Positions 25,631-33,842 of a stretch of DNA of 64,000 nt are shown here, in pieces. Below the pieces are notes generated by a model that ran no database searches, had not been told where the DNA came from, and was given only the letters and a program-made list of their open reading frames with translations. This stretch comes from Rhodobacter aestuarii (GTDB lineage Bacteria; Pseudomonadota; Alphaproteobacteria; Rhodobacterales; Rhodobacteraceae), in NCBI RefSeq assembly GCF_900156655.1, contig NZ_FTOG01000001.1, forward strand, positions 124,001-188,000, given 5' to 3'. The number at the start of each line of letters is the position of its first letter. Position 1 is the stretch's first letter. The position numbers and the translations under genes were made by a program.

Positions 25631-26533
25631 ATGCGGCAGTTTTTCTTTGCTTCGGTGCTGGCCTGTGCAGCGGTTTTTGCCGCCCCGGTGAGGGCCGTTG
25701 AAATCTCGATCATCGTCAATGAACCCTCGAACGAGTTCTGGTTCGAAGAGGGGGAATTGGCAAAACGCTACGCGCGGAAACTGGGCTATGACGTGCGTGT
25801 TTTTGCGCATTCGGGTGATTTGACCACGGAAACGGCCTTGCTTCAGCGTGCAGTCGAAAGCGGCAGTGCCGCGATTTTACTGGACCCTGCGCATCTGGAA
25901 AATTCGGCCCGCGCAGTGGACGAGGTGGTCGCGCGCGGTGTCCCGGTTTTTGTGCTCAATGCCAAGCTGAACTCTGCCAGCGTTACGGCGCAATTTCTGT
26001 CAGACAACGAGGCTTGCGGGCGGTTGGCTGCGCAGCAATTCGTGACCGAAATGCAGGGGGCGGGCACATTCGTGCAGTTGGATGGCCCCGATAGCGATCT
26101 GAATTCACAACTGCGCCGCCAAGGGTTTGAATCGGTTTTGCCGGAATACCCCAAATTGCAGCGGTTGAAAGCGATGAGCGCGGGCTGGGACAGACAGACC
26201 GCGTTTCGGAAAGTCTCTGCATTGCTTGAAACCGGGGCGCATTTTGATGGCGTGCTCTCGGCCAATGATACGATGGCGCTTGGCGCAATTGATGCGCTTG
26301 CGAATTATGATCGGGCGCAATTCGTGATCATTGGCGGCTTTGATGGCACTTTCGAGGCCCAAGAGCGCATCACCCGGGGGGACATGAGCTACACGATTGC
26401 CCAACCCTTGGAGCAGATCACGCAAAATGCCGTGGATATGATGGACCGGCTCTTGAAGGGCGAAGAACTGCCCAAGGTCGAGGCCCCGTTCCTGTTTCCC
26501 TGCCATGTCATCGGTGGTGGGACAACGGGCTAA
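25631..26533 (+). CDS. Periplasmic sugar-binding protein (ribose-binding-protein family), orphan
   Basis: 300 residues with a signal peptide (cleavage after VRA, about residue 23) and a type I periplasmic-binding fold (Peripla_BP_4): IIVNEPSNEFWFEEGE, AILLDPAHLENSARAVDEVVARGVPVFVLNAKL, VLSANDTMALGAIDAL, VIIGGFDGT. No permease or ATPase gene is nearby. It starts 8 bases after the hybrid kinase stop, with GGGGGG as ribosome site, so it is co-transcribed with a kinase that has a large periplasmic domain. That suggests a ligand-loaded sensor partner, as LuxP is for LuxQ, rather than uptake. The ligand is unknown. Confidence 0.8.
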   Translation: MRQFFFASVLACAAVFAAPVRAVEISIIVNEPSNEFWFEEGELAKRYARKLGYDVRVFAHSGDLTTETALLQRAVESGSAAILLDPAHLENSARAVDEVVARGVPVFVLNAKLNSASVTAQFLSDNEACGRLAAQQFVTEMQGAGTFVQLDGPDSDLNSQLRRQGFESVLPEYPKLQRLKAMSAGWDRQTAFRKVSALLETGAHFDGVLSANDTMALGAIDALANYDRAQFVIIGGFDGTFEAQERITRGDMSYTIAQPLEQITQNAVDMMDRLLKGEELPKVEAPFLFPCHVIGGGTTG

Positions 26534-26564
26534 AACGCCGGAGATCAGCGGGGACTGTTCAGCT

Positions 26565-27395
26565 TTAAAGGGTTCCCCAAAGCGCCACGGCTGTGATTGC
26601 GGTGGCGCCTAGAGCCAGCCCGAGTGCCTGTAGCTTGGCCCGTCTTCGCAGTTGTTTCCTCAGCGCGGTAGTCTCGGCGGTGTGCTGCTGTGTTTGCGCT
26701 TTCAATTCAAAGACAAGGCGCTCCAGATTGGCGAGCGATCGCGAAATGGCGGCCTGACCGGTTGGTGTGAAGCCTTCACCAAAATCGAAGGAACTGCCGG
26801 TGGAGTTCTGCCCATGCGTGCCAAAATGCTGAACCTGAGATTTTGCGGCGCAGTAGATTTTCCGCCTTCCGCGCATGTAGGTACAGATGTCCCAATCATA
26901 ACAGGTTGATTGGGGAACATGGCGCAGAACCTCGGCAACCACCTCTTGCGACCAAACGGTTCCTGCAAAGCCAATACTGTGTTTGACAACCATGTCGGTG
27001 GCATCCGTTGAGGCGTAGGCTGGATGGGCCGAGGCGTTGAGCAAAGACAGAATGCCCTCGGTTTGGGAAAAATGCGCGTCCACAAAGGTAAGCGCAGAAG
27101 AGGAAACGATCAGATCGCTGTCGCACAGAAACAGGCGCTGGTAGCCGCTCTGTGCGAAATGATTGAAAATCGCATGAACCGCGAAATCCGCACGACCGCT
27201 GTTGGTGGGCGAAGAGACGATCTGTGCCTGCGGGGCGAATTCTTGCGTAAGGTCGCTATGGCTGTAATCTGTGCTGCCATCATTGAAAATCACCACATCC
27301 GCATGGGTGAGACCGTCGAGTTCAAACACCGTGCTCATCGTGTCGCGCAGGCGATCAAGCCTGTTGAACGCCGGAACCGCGATCAAGGTTTTCAT
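26565..27395 (-). CDS. Family 2 glycosyltransferase with C-terminal coiled coil and membrane tail
   Basis: 276 residues from the ATG at 27395 (GGAAGGA upstream). The GT-A fold starts at once with LIAVPAFNRLDRLRDTMSTV, followed by ADVVIFNDGSTDYSHSD and LFLCDSDLIVSS, which carries the metal-binding DxD. Residues about 215-250 form a heptad-like helix (LERLVFELKAQTQQHTAET), and the protein ends with one hydrophobic helix (LGLALGATAITAVALWG) that would anchor it. It converges on the sugar-binding-protein gene with a 31-bp gap. The acceptor is unknown; surface or cell-wall glycan is likely. Confidence 0.75.
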   Translation of the reverse strand: MKTLIAVPAFNRLDRLRDTMSTVFELDGLTHADVVIFNDGSTDYSHSDLTQEFAPQAQIVSSPTNSGRADFAVHAIFNHFAQSGYQRLFLCDSDLIVSSSALTFVDAHFSQTEGILSLLNASAHPAYASTDATDMVVKHSIGFAGTVWSQEVVAEVLRHVPQSTCYDWDICTYMRGRRKIYCAAKSQVQHFGTHGQNSTGSSFDFGEGFTPTGQAAISRSLANLERLVFELKAQTQQHTAETTALRKQLRRRAKLQALGLALGATAITAVALWGTL

Positions 27396-27464
27396 AAACG
27401 GTATCCTTCCCCAGCGCAGAGCGAGGCTAGGGGAGAGTAGGGGCCTTGCCAATATCCACAAAGC

Positions 27465-27500
27465 CGCGGCAGCGCAGGGTCTATGGCGCCCGCTGCCGCG
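27465..27500 (-). terminator. Stem-loop downstream of uxuA
   Basis: A perfect 10-bp inverted repeat (CGCGGCAGCG at 27465-27474 and CGCTGCCGCG at 27491-27500) with a 16-base loop lies just past the uxuA stop on the minus strand. Only a weak T-run (GCTTTGTG) follows, so termination may be inefficient. Confidence 0.55.
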
Positions 27501-27518
27501 CTTGAAGGATCGGCCTTC

Positions 27519-28724
27519 TTAGGCGCTCGCGCGCGTGAAGGCGTGGTAGAGGCCGCGCAGTTCTGCGAGGCCTTTCAGGCGACCAATCGCGGGGTAACCG
27601 GGCTGCGCTTCGCGGCCAATGTCATCGAGAATGTCTTGCCCGTGGTCGGGCCGCATCGGGATCGACCAATCTGTCCGCCCAGCGTCGCGCCGCCGCGCTT
27701 CCTCCGCCACCACGGCGCGCATCATTGCCACCATGTCGGTGTGCCCGCTCAGATGCTCATCCTCAAAGAAGGAGTTCATCACCGCCGTGCCCTCGATCCG
27801 GACATTGCGCAGATGCAAGAAATGCACCCGGTCCGCCAAAGCCTCAAAGATCTTCACCGGGTCATTGTCAGGCCGCGCGCCGAGTGAGCCGGTGCACAGC
27901 GTGACCCCGTTTGCGGGCAGATCGACAGCCTCTAGAATGGTGCGGTAATGCGCCTCGCTCGACATGATCCGGGGCAGGCCCAGAAGCGGGAAGGGCGGAT
28001 CATCGGGGTGGCAGCACAACCGCATGCACAGTTCTTGCGCAAGCGGCGCGACCTCAGAGAGGAAGTCGATCATGTGGCGCTGCAATTGCGGCTCTGAAAT
28101 CGCATCATATTCGGCCAGATGCGCACGCACATCTTCCAGCGTGAATCGCTCTGCCGCGCCCGGCAGACCAAAGACGACATTCCCCGCGATCAAGGTTTTC
28201 TCGGCTTCGGTCATCTCTGCAAAACGTTTTTGCGCCGCTTCAACCACTTCGGGCGGGAAGCTTTCGGCAGCGCCTTTGCGCGCGAGGATATGAATATCGA
28301 ACGCGGCGAAGTCGATCAGATCAAAGCGCATGCAACGCGCGCCGTTGGGGCGCTCCCACGCCAGATTGGTGCGTGTCCAATCCAAGACCGGCATGAAATT
28401 ATAGCAGATCACCTCGATCCCGGCGGCGTGCAGGTTCTGCATCGAGGTTTTCCACGCGGCGATATGGGCTTTCCAATCGCCTTGCTGTTTTTTGATGTCT
28501 TCCGACACGGGCAGGGATTCGACCACTTCCCAGTTCAGTCCGGAGGGGCGGCCATCGCGCCGGGTGGCAATTTCAGCTTGGCGGCGGGCAATTTCTTCGG
28601 GGGTCCAGACCGTTCCAGTCGGCACATGATGGAGCGCCGAAACCACGCCTTCGACCCCGGCTTGCATCATATCATCAATGCTCACACGGTCTTGCGGCCC
28701 AAACCAACGCCAGGTCTGACGCAT
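27519..28724 (-). CDS. uxuA: Mannonate dehydratase
   Basis: 401 residues, the usual UxuA length. Family features include the start MRQTWRWFGPQDRVSI, VVSALHHVPTGTVWTPEEI, the metal/catalytic region RLCCHPDDPPFPLLGLPRI (Cys-His-Pro-Asp-Asp-Pro) and FEDEHLSGHTDMVAMM with the conserved His. It dehydrates D-mannonate to 2-keto-3-deoxy-D-gluconate in the cytoplasm, a step of glucuronate or gulonate breakdown. It is divergent from a GntR regulator gene 119 bp away and belongs functionally with the TRAP transporter and dehydrogenase that follow that regulator. Confidence 0.95.
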   Translation of the reverse strand: MRQTWRWFGPQDRVSIDDMMQAGVEGVVSALHHVPTGTVWTPEEIARRQAEIATRRDGRPSGLNWEVVESLPVSEDIKKQQGDWKAHIAAWKTSMQNLHAAGIEVICYNFMPVLDWTRTNLAWERPNGARCMRFDLIDFAAFDIHILARKGAAESFPPEVVEAAQKRFAEMTEAEKTLIAGNVVFGLPGAAERFTLEDVRAHLAEYDAISEPQLQRHMIDFLSEVAPLAQELCMRLCCHPDDPPFPLLGLPRIMSSEAHYRTILEAVDLPANGVTLCTGSLGARPDNDPVKIFEALADRVHFLHLRNVRIEGTAVMNSFFEDEHLSGHTDMVAMMRAVVAEEARRRDAGRTDWSIPMRPDHGQDILDDIGREAQPGYPAIGRLKGLAELRGLYHAFTRASA

Positions 28725-28843
28725 GTCTTCTCCTCCCCTATGTCACCGCCCGGATGGGGCGTTCCTCGCGCTTTTCCTAGCACGCTGGGGAATGTGTTGA
28801 CTAGTATGGAAGTATGGCGCATGGTCTGCCTCAGGAGGAGAGA
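28725..28843. promoter_or_regulatory. uxuA-gntR divergent promoter region
   Basis: This 119-bp gap must contain promoters for both directions. A short direct repeat (AGTATGG at 28803-28809 and again at 28811-28817) sits next to TTGACTAG, close to where a GntR operator for self-control could lie. GGAGGAGAG just before 28844 is the ribosome site of the regulator. No clean palindromic GntR site is visible, so the operator call is tentative. Confidence 0.4.
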
Positions 28844-29608
28844 ATGACCAAGACGCGCCCCGACCCGGCACGCCTAGACCCGACTGCGCCTGTAGGGCCG
28901 CAGTTGGCGCGGCTGATCCGCTGGTCTATCGTTTCCAATGCTTTAGAGCCCGGTATGCGGCTTTCTGAATCCGAAATCGGCTTGCGCTACGGTGTGAGCC
29001 GCCAGCCTGTGCGGGAAGTGTTCATCAAACTCGCCGAAGAGGGTTTGGTGGAGGTGCGCCCGCAGCGCGGCACCTTCGTGCGCAAGATCAATATCGCCAA
29101 CGTGCTGGATTCCCGTTTCGTCCGGGAAGCGATTGAGGCGGATATCGTCAAAGCCTGTGCCCGTGCGCCGGCCCCCGGTTTGGTCGAAGAATTGCGCAGC
29201 CAGCTCGAAGCGCAAAAACGCGCGCGCGGTGATGATCCGGCGGTTTTCGTCACGCTCGACGATCTGTTCCACCGCACCTTGGCCGAAGGGGCAGGGCGCC
29301 CCAGCGCTTGGGGCGTGATTGATGGGGTGAAGTCGCAGCTTGACCGTGTGCGCCAGTTGACCACCGCGCGGATGCCCGTCGATCACCTTGTGACCCAGCA
29401 TACCGCCGTGGTGGAGGCGATTGACGCACGCGACCCGAACGCCGCCGAAGGCGCCATCCGCCACCACTTGCAAATGATCCTGTCGGACCTGCCCGCGATC
29501 CGCGAAGCCTGCCCGCAGTTTTTCGAACCTCAGGACAATAACCCTGACCTGAGCCAAAACCGGCCACTCCGGCCAGACCCCGAAGCGACCCAAGGGAGGA
29601 AACCATGA
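28844..29608 (+). CDS. GntR/FadR-family regulator of the sugar-acid operon
   Basis: 254 residues from the ATG at 28844, chosen for its GGAGGAGAG site. The winged helix-turn-helix is at residues about 20-85 (ALEPGMRLSESEIGLRYGVSRQPVREVFIKLAEEGLVEVRPQRGTFV). The FCD ligand domain follows, with metal-binding positions in DDLFHRTLAEGAG, VTQHTAVVEAI and AIRHHLQMI. By location it should answer to mannonate, fructuronate or a related acid and control both uxuA and the TRAP operon. The last bases overlap the dctP start (ATGA). Confidence 0.85.
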   Translation: MTKTRPDPARLDPTAPVGPQLARLIRWSIVSNALEPGMRLSESEIGLRYGVSRQPVREVFIKLAEEGLVEVRPQRGTFVRKINIANVLDSRFVREAIEADIVKACARAPAPGLVEELRSQLEAQKRARGDDPAVFVTLDDLFHRTLAEGAGRPSAWGVIDGVKSQLDRVRQLTTARMPVDHLVTQHTAVVEAIDARDPNAAEGAIRHHLQMILSDLPAIREACPQFFEPQDNNPDLSQNRPLRPDPEATQGRKP

Positions 29609-30582
29609 CCGTCGCCAAATCGCTTAAGACCCTGCTGGCAGCCAGCCTTGCCACTGCAGCCCTTTCGGCTGCGGCCTTTGCGCAAGATGTCACGCTCAAG
29701 CTGGGTCACCCGGCGAACGAGCAAAACACCTGGCACCTCGCCTCGGTGAAATTTGCCGAAGAAGTCGCTGCGCGCACCGAAGGCCGTGTGGCTGTGGAAG
29801 TGTATCCGAACGAAACGCTCGGCAAAGAGATGGACGTCATCAACGGCATGCAGCTTGGCACGGCCGATATGACGATCACCGGGGAATCGCTGCAAAACTG
29901 GGCGCCGATGGCCGCGCTGCTCGCCGTGCCCTATGCCTATGGCTCGCTTGAAGAAATGGATGCCATCGCCTCGGGTGAACTCGGCGACCGGATCGAAGCG
30001 CAGATCGTTGAAAACGTCGGCATCCGCCCGATTGCCTACTTCGCCCGTGGGCCGCGCGATCTGACCTCGAACCGTCCGATCACCTCGCCCGCCGAGCTTG
30101 ATGGGCTGAAAATGCGCGTGCCGAACGTGCCGCTGTTCCTCAACGTTTGGAAAGCGCTTGGCGCGAACCCGACGCCGATGGCCTTCTCGGAAGTCTTCAC
30201 CTCGCTTCAAAACGGCACCATCGAGGCGCAAGAGAACCCGCTCGCGCTGATCAAATCGGCCAACTTCAACGAAGTTCAGAAATACATCAACAAGACCGAG
30301 CATGTGCGTTCGTGGATCTATCTGACGATTTCGGAACTTTCGTGGGAAAAACTCTCGGCCGAAGATCAAGCCGCCGTCATGGATGCGGCCGCCGCGGCGC
30401 AAGCCTATGAGCGCGAGCTTTTCACCGCGCAAGAAGCCCAACTCGTGGGGGAACTCGAAGCGCTTGGCGTGACCTTCGTCGATGTGGATGGCCCGGCCTT
30501 CGCCGCCGCCGCCAAAGATGCGGTTCTGTCCTCGGTTTCCGATGAGATCCGCCCCGAGGTTGAGAAACTCTTCGACAAGTAA
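29605..30582 (+). CDS. dctP: TRAP transporter solute-binding protein (DctP family)
   Basis: 325 residues with a signal peptide (cleavage after AFAQ, about residue 27). DctP-family features are LKLGHPANEQNTWHLASVKFAEEVAARTEGRV, the carboxylate-binding Arg region LKMRVPNVPLFLNVWKALGANPTPMAFSEVFTSLQNGTIEAQENP, and KYINKTEHVRSW. It binds an organic or sugar acid in the periplasm and delivers it to the DctQM membrane pair. Context (uxuA, IdnD-like dehydrogenase) suggests mannonate, fructuronate, gulonate or idonate. It is coupled to gntR by ATGA and followed by a strong hairpin. Confidence 0.92.
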   Translation: MTVAKSLKTLLAASLATAALSAAAFAQDVTLKLGHPANEQNTWHLASVKFAEEVAARTEGRVAVEVYPNETLGKEMDVINGMQLGTADMTITGESLQNWAPMAALLAVPYAYGSLEEMDAIASGELGDRIEAQIVENVGIRPIAYFARGPRDLTSNRPITSPAELDGLKMRVPNVPLFLNVWKALGANPTPMAFSEVFTSLQNGTIEAQENPLALIKSANFNEVQKYINKTEHVRSWIYLTISELSWEKLSAEDQAAVMDAAAAAQAYERELFTAQEAQLVGELEALGVTFVDVDGPAFAAAAKDAVLSSVSDEIRPEVEKLFDK

Positions 30583-30601
30583 GCCGATCCGGCATCATGA
30601 G

Positions 30602-30629
30602 CGGGGGGCGCATCGCGTCCCCCGTTTTT
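30602..30629 (+). terminator. Hairpin with T-run after dctP
   Basis: A 10-bp stem with a 3-base loop (left arm CGGGGGGCGC, right arm GCGTCCCCCG, one G-T pair) is followed by TTTTT. It lies between dctP and dctQ, which have no other promoter in sight. It probably attenuates transcription or protects the dctP 3' end so that the binding protein is made in excess. Confidence 0.8.
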
Positions 30630-30651
30630 CGGACCGGGCAGGAGAACCCCG

Positions 30652-31161
30652 ATGCAACGCCTCATAAAAACACTGAGCCTTGGCCTTACATGGGTGGCGC
30701 GTATCGCCACCGGGCTCGCTTTTCTTGTCATCATCATCGCTGTGGTGATCCAGCTTTTGGGGCGCTCGGGCGTGATCGACTCGGTGATCTGGTCCGAAGA
30801 ACTGACCCGCTTTGCGCTTTTGTGGCTTGTGGCCTTTGGCGCCGGGCTCGGGCTGCGCTCTGGCGCGCTCGTCAATGTTGATATTTTCTGCGAGGCGCTG
30901 CCGGAGCCTTGGCCGTGGCGGCTGCGGCTTTTCTCGGCTGCGCTAACGGCGGTCTTCGCCTTTTCGCTACTGCCCTCTGCGGCCTTCTTCATGCGCATTG
31001 GCGCGCGCCAAACCGCGCCTGCCCTTGGCATTCACATGAACTGGATCCACGCCTCCGCGCTGGTGACGCTGGCGGTGCTTGGCACGGTCGCCACCTTGCG
31101 CGTGATCGGCATGCTCGCCGGGACGGAAAAGGGCCGCCCCGACAATCTGGAGGATATCTGA
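30652..31161 (+). CDS. dctQ: TRAP transporter small permease (DctQ family)
   Basis: 169 residues with four predicted transmembrane helices. The family segment WSEELTRFALLWLVAFGAGLGLRSGALVNVDIF matches the DctQ signature. It is the small subunit that joins the large permease in sodium-driven uptake of the acid bound by DctP. A GGAGAACCCC ribosome site precedes the ATG. The stop shares its last base with the start of the large-subunit gene. Confidence 0.92.
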   Translation: MQRLIKTLSLGLTWVARIATGLAFLVIIIAVVIQLLGRSGVIDSVIWSEELTRFALLWLVAFGAGLGLRSGALVNVDIFCEALPEPWPWRLRLFSAALTAVFAFSLLPSAAFFMRIGARQTAPALGIHMNWIHASALVTLAVLGTVATLRVIGMLAGTEKGRPDNLEDI

Positions 31162-32438
31162 TGGGCCTTGCACTTCTACTGGGCGTTTTCGTGCTCGGCC
31201 TGATTTTGGGCGTGCCGGTTGCGGTGACGCTTGGGGTGGCCTCGGTCGCCTATCTGCTTGAGGCGGGCATCCCGCTCGTGACGATCCCGCAAAAAATGTA
31301 TGCGGGGATCGACACCTTTGTTTTGCTGTGCATTCCGGGCTTTATCCTTGCGGGGAACCTGATGAATGAAGGCGGCATCACCACCCGCATCGTGCGGCTG
31401 GCGCAAGCCATGGTGGGCTGGATGCGCGGCGGTTTGGGGCTGACCAACGTCGCCGCTTCGATGCTTTTTGGCGGTGTCTCGGGCACCGCTGCCGCCGATG
31501 CGGCGTCAATCGGGGGGATGATGATCCCCGGCATGAAGAAAGCGGGCTATCCGGTTGAATTTTCAGCGGCAATCACCGCCGCCTCTTCAACCGTGGGGCC
31601 GATCATTCCACCCTCGGTGCCGATGATCATTGTCGGCACGCTCTCGGGCATTTCGGTGGGCAAGATGTTCATCGCCGGTGCGCTTCCGGGCGTTTTGATG
31701 GGCGTTGCCATGATGATCACGGCTTGGATCATCGCACAGCGCCGCAATTTCCCGCGCCAGCCGTGGCAAGGCTTTGGCGAGTTGGGCAAAGCTTTCCTTG
31801 GCGCGTTTTGGGCCGTGTCGATGACGCTTCTGATCATTGGCGGCATGCTTTCCGGCTTTGCGACGCCCACGGAAACCGCCGTTGTGGCCTCGATCTACGC
31901 CTTCGTCGTCGGGGCCTTCATCTACCGTGGTCTGAAACTGAGCGCCGTGCCGCGCATCTTGATCGACAGCGCCGTCTCTGCCGCTTCGATCTTGCTCTTG
32001 GTGGGGCTCGCCAATGTGTTTGGCTGGATCTTGGTTTCTGAGCGCATCCCGCAGATGATCGCAGAAACGGTGCTGTCGATCACGACGAACAAATATGTGG
32101 TGATCTTGCTGATCAACCTCGTGCTGTTGTTCATGGGCATGTTCATGGAAACGATCGCGGCGCTGATCATTTTGTTCGTGCCGCTACTCGCGCTGGCGCA
32201 AGGTGTCGGCATTGACCCGATCCATTTCGCGACCTTCGCCGTGCTAAACCTGATGATTGGCCTCACCACCCCGCCGGTGGGGGTGTGCCTGTTCATCTGT
32301 GCAGGCATTGGGCGAATTTCGCTAGCGCAAATCACCAAGGCGATTTGGCCGTTCCTGCTTACCAACCTCATCGTGCTGATGCTCGTGTCTTACGTGCCCT
32401 TCTTCAGCACGTGGCTCCCCAATCTTCTCTCCAACTAG
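31161..32438 (+). CDS. dctM: TRAP transporter large permease (DctM family)
   Basis: 425 residues, about twelve hydrophobic helices. DctM features are VLLCIPGFILAGNLMNEGGITTRIVRLAQAMVGWMRGGLGLTNV, MLFGGVSGTAAADAASIGGMMIPGMKKAGYP and TVGPIIPPSVPMIIVG, the substrate and sodium pathway region. The ATG at 31161 begins within the dctQ stop codon. It is the transport channel of the dctPQM system, followed after 9 bp by the dehydrogenase gene. Confidence 0.93.
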   Translation: MGLALLLGVFVLGLILGVPVAVTLGVASVAYLLEAGIPLVTIPQKMYAGIDTFVLLCIPGFILAGNLMNEGGITTRIVRLAQAMVGWMRGGLGLTNVAASMLFGGVSGTAAADAASIGGMMIPGMKKAGYPVEFSAAITAASSTVGPIIPPSVPMIIVGTLSGISVGKMFIAGALPGVLMGVAMMITAWIIAQRRNFPRQPWQGFGELGKAFLGAFWAVSMTLLIIGGMLSGFATPTETAVVASIYAFVVGAFIYRGLKLSAVPRILIDSAVSAASILLLVGLANVFGWILVSERIPQMIAETVLSITTNKYVVILLINLVLLFMGMFMETIAALIILFVPLLALAQGVGIDPIHFATFAVLNLMIGLTTPPVGVCLFICAGIGRISLAQITKAIWPFLLTNLIVLMLVSYVPFFSTWLPNLLSN

Positions 32439-32447
32439 GCTTTCCTG

Positions 32448-33512
32448 ATGACCCAAGCGCTCAACCGCATCGTCCGGCTGCATGGACAAAACGACCTGCG
32501 CCTTGAAACCGAACCCATGCCCACGCCCGGCCCGGGCATGGTGATGGTCGCTATTGGCGCCGTAGGGTTTTGCGGCTCCGATCTGCATTACCATTCCGAA
32601 GGCGGCATCGGCACAATCCGCGTGCGCGAGCCGATCATTTTGGGCCATGAGGCGGCGGGGACCATCGTCGCGCTTGGCGAGGGAGTGCCGGGCTTGGCCG
32701 AGGGCGATGTGGTCGCGCTGAACCCCTCGCACCCCTGCGGGGAATGTGAGTTCTGCGCCAAAGGCCAGCATCAGCATTGCTTGAACATGCGCTTTAAAGG
32801 CTCGGCCATGTTCTTGCCGCACGAACAGGGCTTCATGCGCGACCGCGTGGTGATTGGCGCGGCCCAATGCCACAAAATCGCGCAAGGCGTGCCAGTGACC
32901 GAAGCGGCGCTTGCCGAGCCTTTGGCCGTGTGCCGCCGCGCGATCACCCGCGCTTTGGAGGTCGCGGGCGATCTGACCGACAAACGCGTGCTGGTGACCG
33001 GCGCCGGGCCGATTGGAGTGCTCTGCGTTGCACTCGCGCGTCATTTCGGGGCGCGCGAGATCGTTGTCACCGACCTGCATGATGCCACGCTGGAGGTTGC
33101 GCGTCAGGTCGGCGCGACGCAGGTGATCAATGTCGCGCGCGAGGCCGAGGCTTTGGCGCCTTGGGGCGAAAACAAAGGGCAGTTTGATCTCGCCTTTGAA
33201 TGCTCCGCCGCGCAACCCGCGCTGCGCAGTGCGATTGCCAGCGTGCGCCCGCTTGGCACCATTGTGCAGGTGGGGGTGATGGGCGACACGCCGGTGCCTT
33301 TCAACATGCTGGTGGCGAAAGAGCTTAACGTCATCGGCACGCACCGCTTTGATGCCGAGTTTGCGCAAGCGGTGGAACTGATCAACAGCCGCGCGCTCAA
33401 CCTCGCCCCGGTGGTGACGCAGGTCTTCGACGGGGCCGAGGCGCTCGAGGCGATCAAGGTCGCCGCAGATCGCAGCTGTGCTGTGAAGGTTCAACTCGTC
33501 TTCACGCCCTGA
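32448..33512 (+). CDS. Zinc-dependent dehydrogenase of the L-idonate / L-gulonate 5-dehydrogenase type
   Basis: 354 residues, medium-chain alcohol dehydrogenase fold. The catalytic zinc site is VGFCGSDLHYH with GHEAAG, the structural zinc cysteines are CGECEFCAKGQHQHC, and the NAD(P) Rossmann motif is VTGAGPIGVLCVALAR. The sequence resembles L-idonate 5-dehydrogenase (IdnD). With mannonate dehydratase and a TRAP importer in the same locus, oxidation of L-gulonate to D-fructuronate, which feeds mannonate, is an equally good reading, so no symbol is given. It is the last gene of the operon, closed by a strong terminator. Confidence 0.85.
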   Translation: MTQALNRIVRLHGQNDLRLETEPMPTPGPGMVMVAIGAVGFCGSDLHYHSEGGIGTIRVREPIILGHEAAGTIVALGEGVPGLAEGDVVALNPSHPCGECEFCAKGQHQHCLNMRFKGSAMFLPHEQGFMRDRVVIGAAQCHKIAQGVPVTEAALAEPLAVCRRAITRALEVAGDLTDKRVLVTGAGPIGVLCVALARHFGAREIVVTDLHDATLEVARQVGATQVINVAREAEALAPWGENKGQFDLAFECSAAQPALRSAIASVRPLGTIVQVGVMGDTPVPFNMLVAKELNVIGTHRFDAEFAQAVELINSRALNLAPVVTQVFDGAEALEAIKVAADRSCAVKVQLVFTP

Positions 33513-33536
33513 ACCTCCCTCTGCGAGAAGACATCG

Positions 33537-33563
33537 CGCCGCTCCTTCGGGGGCGGCGTTTTT
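33537..33563 (+). terminator. Rho-independent terminator of the sugar-acid operon
   Basis: A 9-bp stem (CGCCGCTCC / GGGGCGGCG, one T-G pair) with loop TTCG is followed by TTTTT. It begins 24 bp after the dehydrogenase stop codon. Confidence 0.9.
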
Positions 33564-33832
33564 GATTCATTAGGCGAAGGTGGCAAGTGGCTATCAATCC
33601 CGGCGGGACAGATCGCGTGGTGGTTGGCGACACGCCGGTCTCAACGCGGATGATAACCGCGCAGTGCCGCGGCGGATTGGTCGCTTTCTTTAACTATTAT
33701 TGGGTTGTGCCGCATCGCGGCGAGATCGTACAATCAAGCCGATGGGCAAGCCCGCTGTTAGGCAAGATATCCTTGCGTAAGGTTCCCTGCGTCCGTAATT
33801 GAAGACTGGTCCCGCCCGAGCGTTTTGCGATT

Positions 33833-33836
33833 GGAG
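33833..33836 (+). promoter_or_regulatory. Ribosome binding site selecting a TTG start
   Basis: GGAG at 33833-33836 lies 6 bases before TTG 33843, but inside or too far from the other in-frame starts (TTG 33825, TTG 33831, ATG 33855). It therefore favours TTG 33843 as the start of the export lipoprotein. Confidence 0.6.
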
Positions 33837-33842
33837 TTACAC

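Larger units (their letters stand above)
33513..33842. other. 330-bp gap upstream of the polysaccharide-export gene
   Basis: Apart from the terminator at 33537-33563, I see no gene. An open frame of 71 codons at 33587-33802 has no ribosome site, no recognisable family and unusual codon use, and is probably chance. The rest (33600-33830) must hold the promoter of the export lipoprotein gene; no clear sigma-70 pair is visible. Confidence 0.5.

Noticed and set aside
33587-33802. A 71-codon frame upstream of the polysaccharide-export gene
   Set aside because: No ribosome site, no family, odd composition; more likely promoter DNA.
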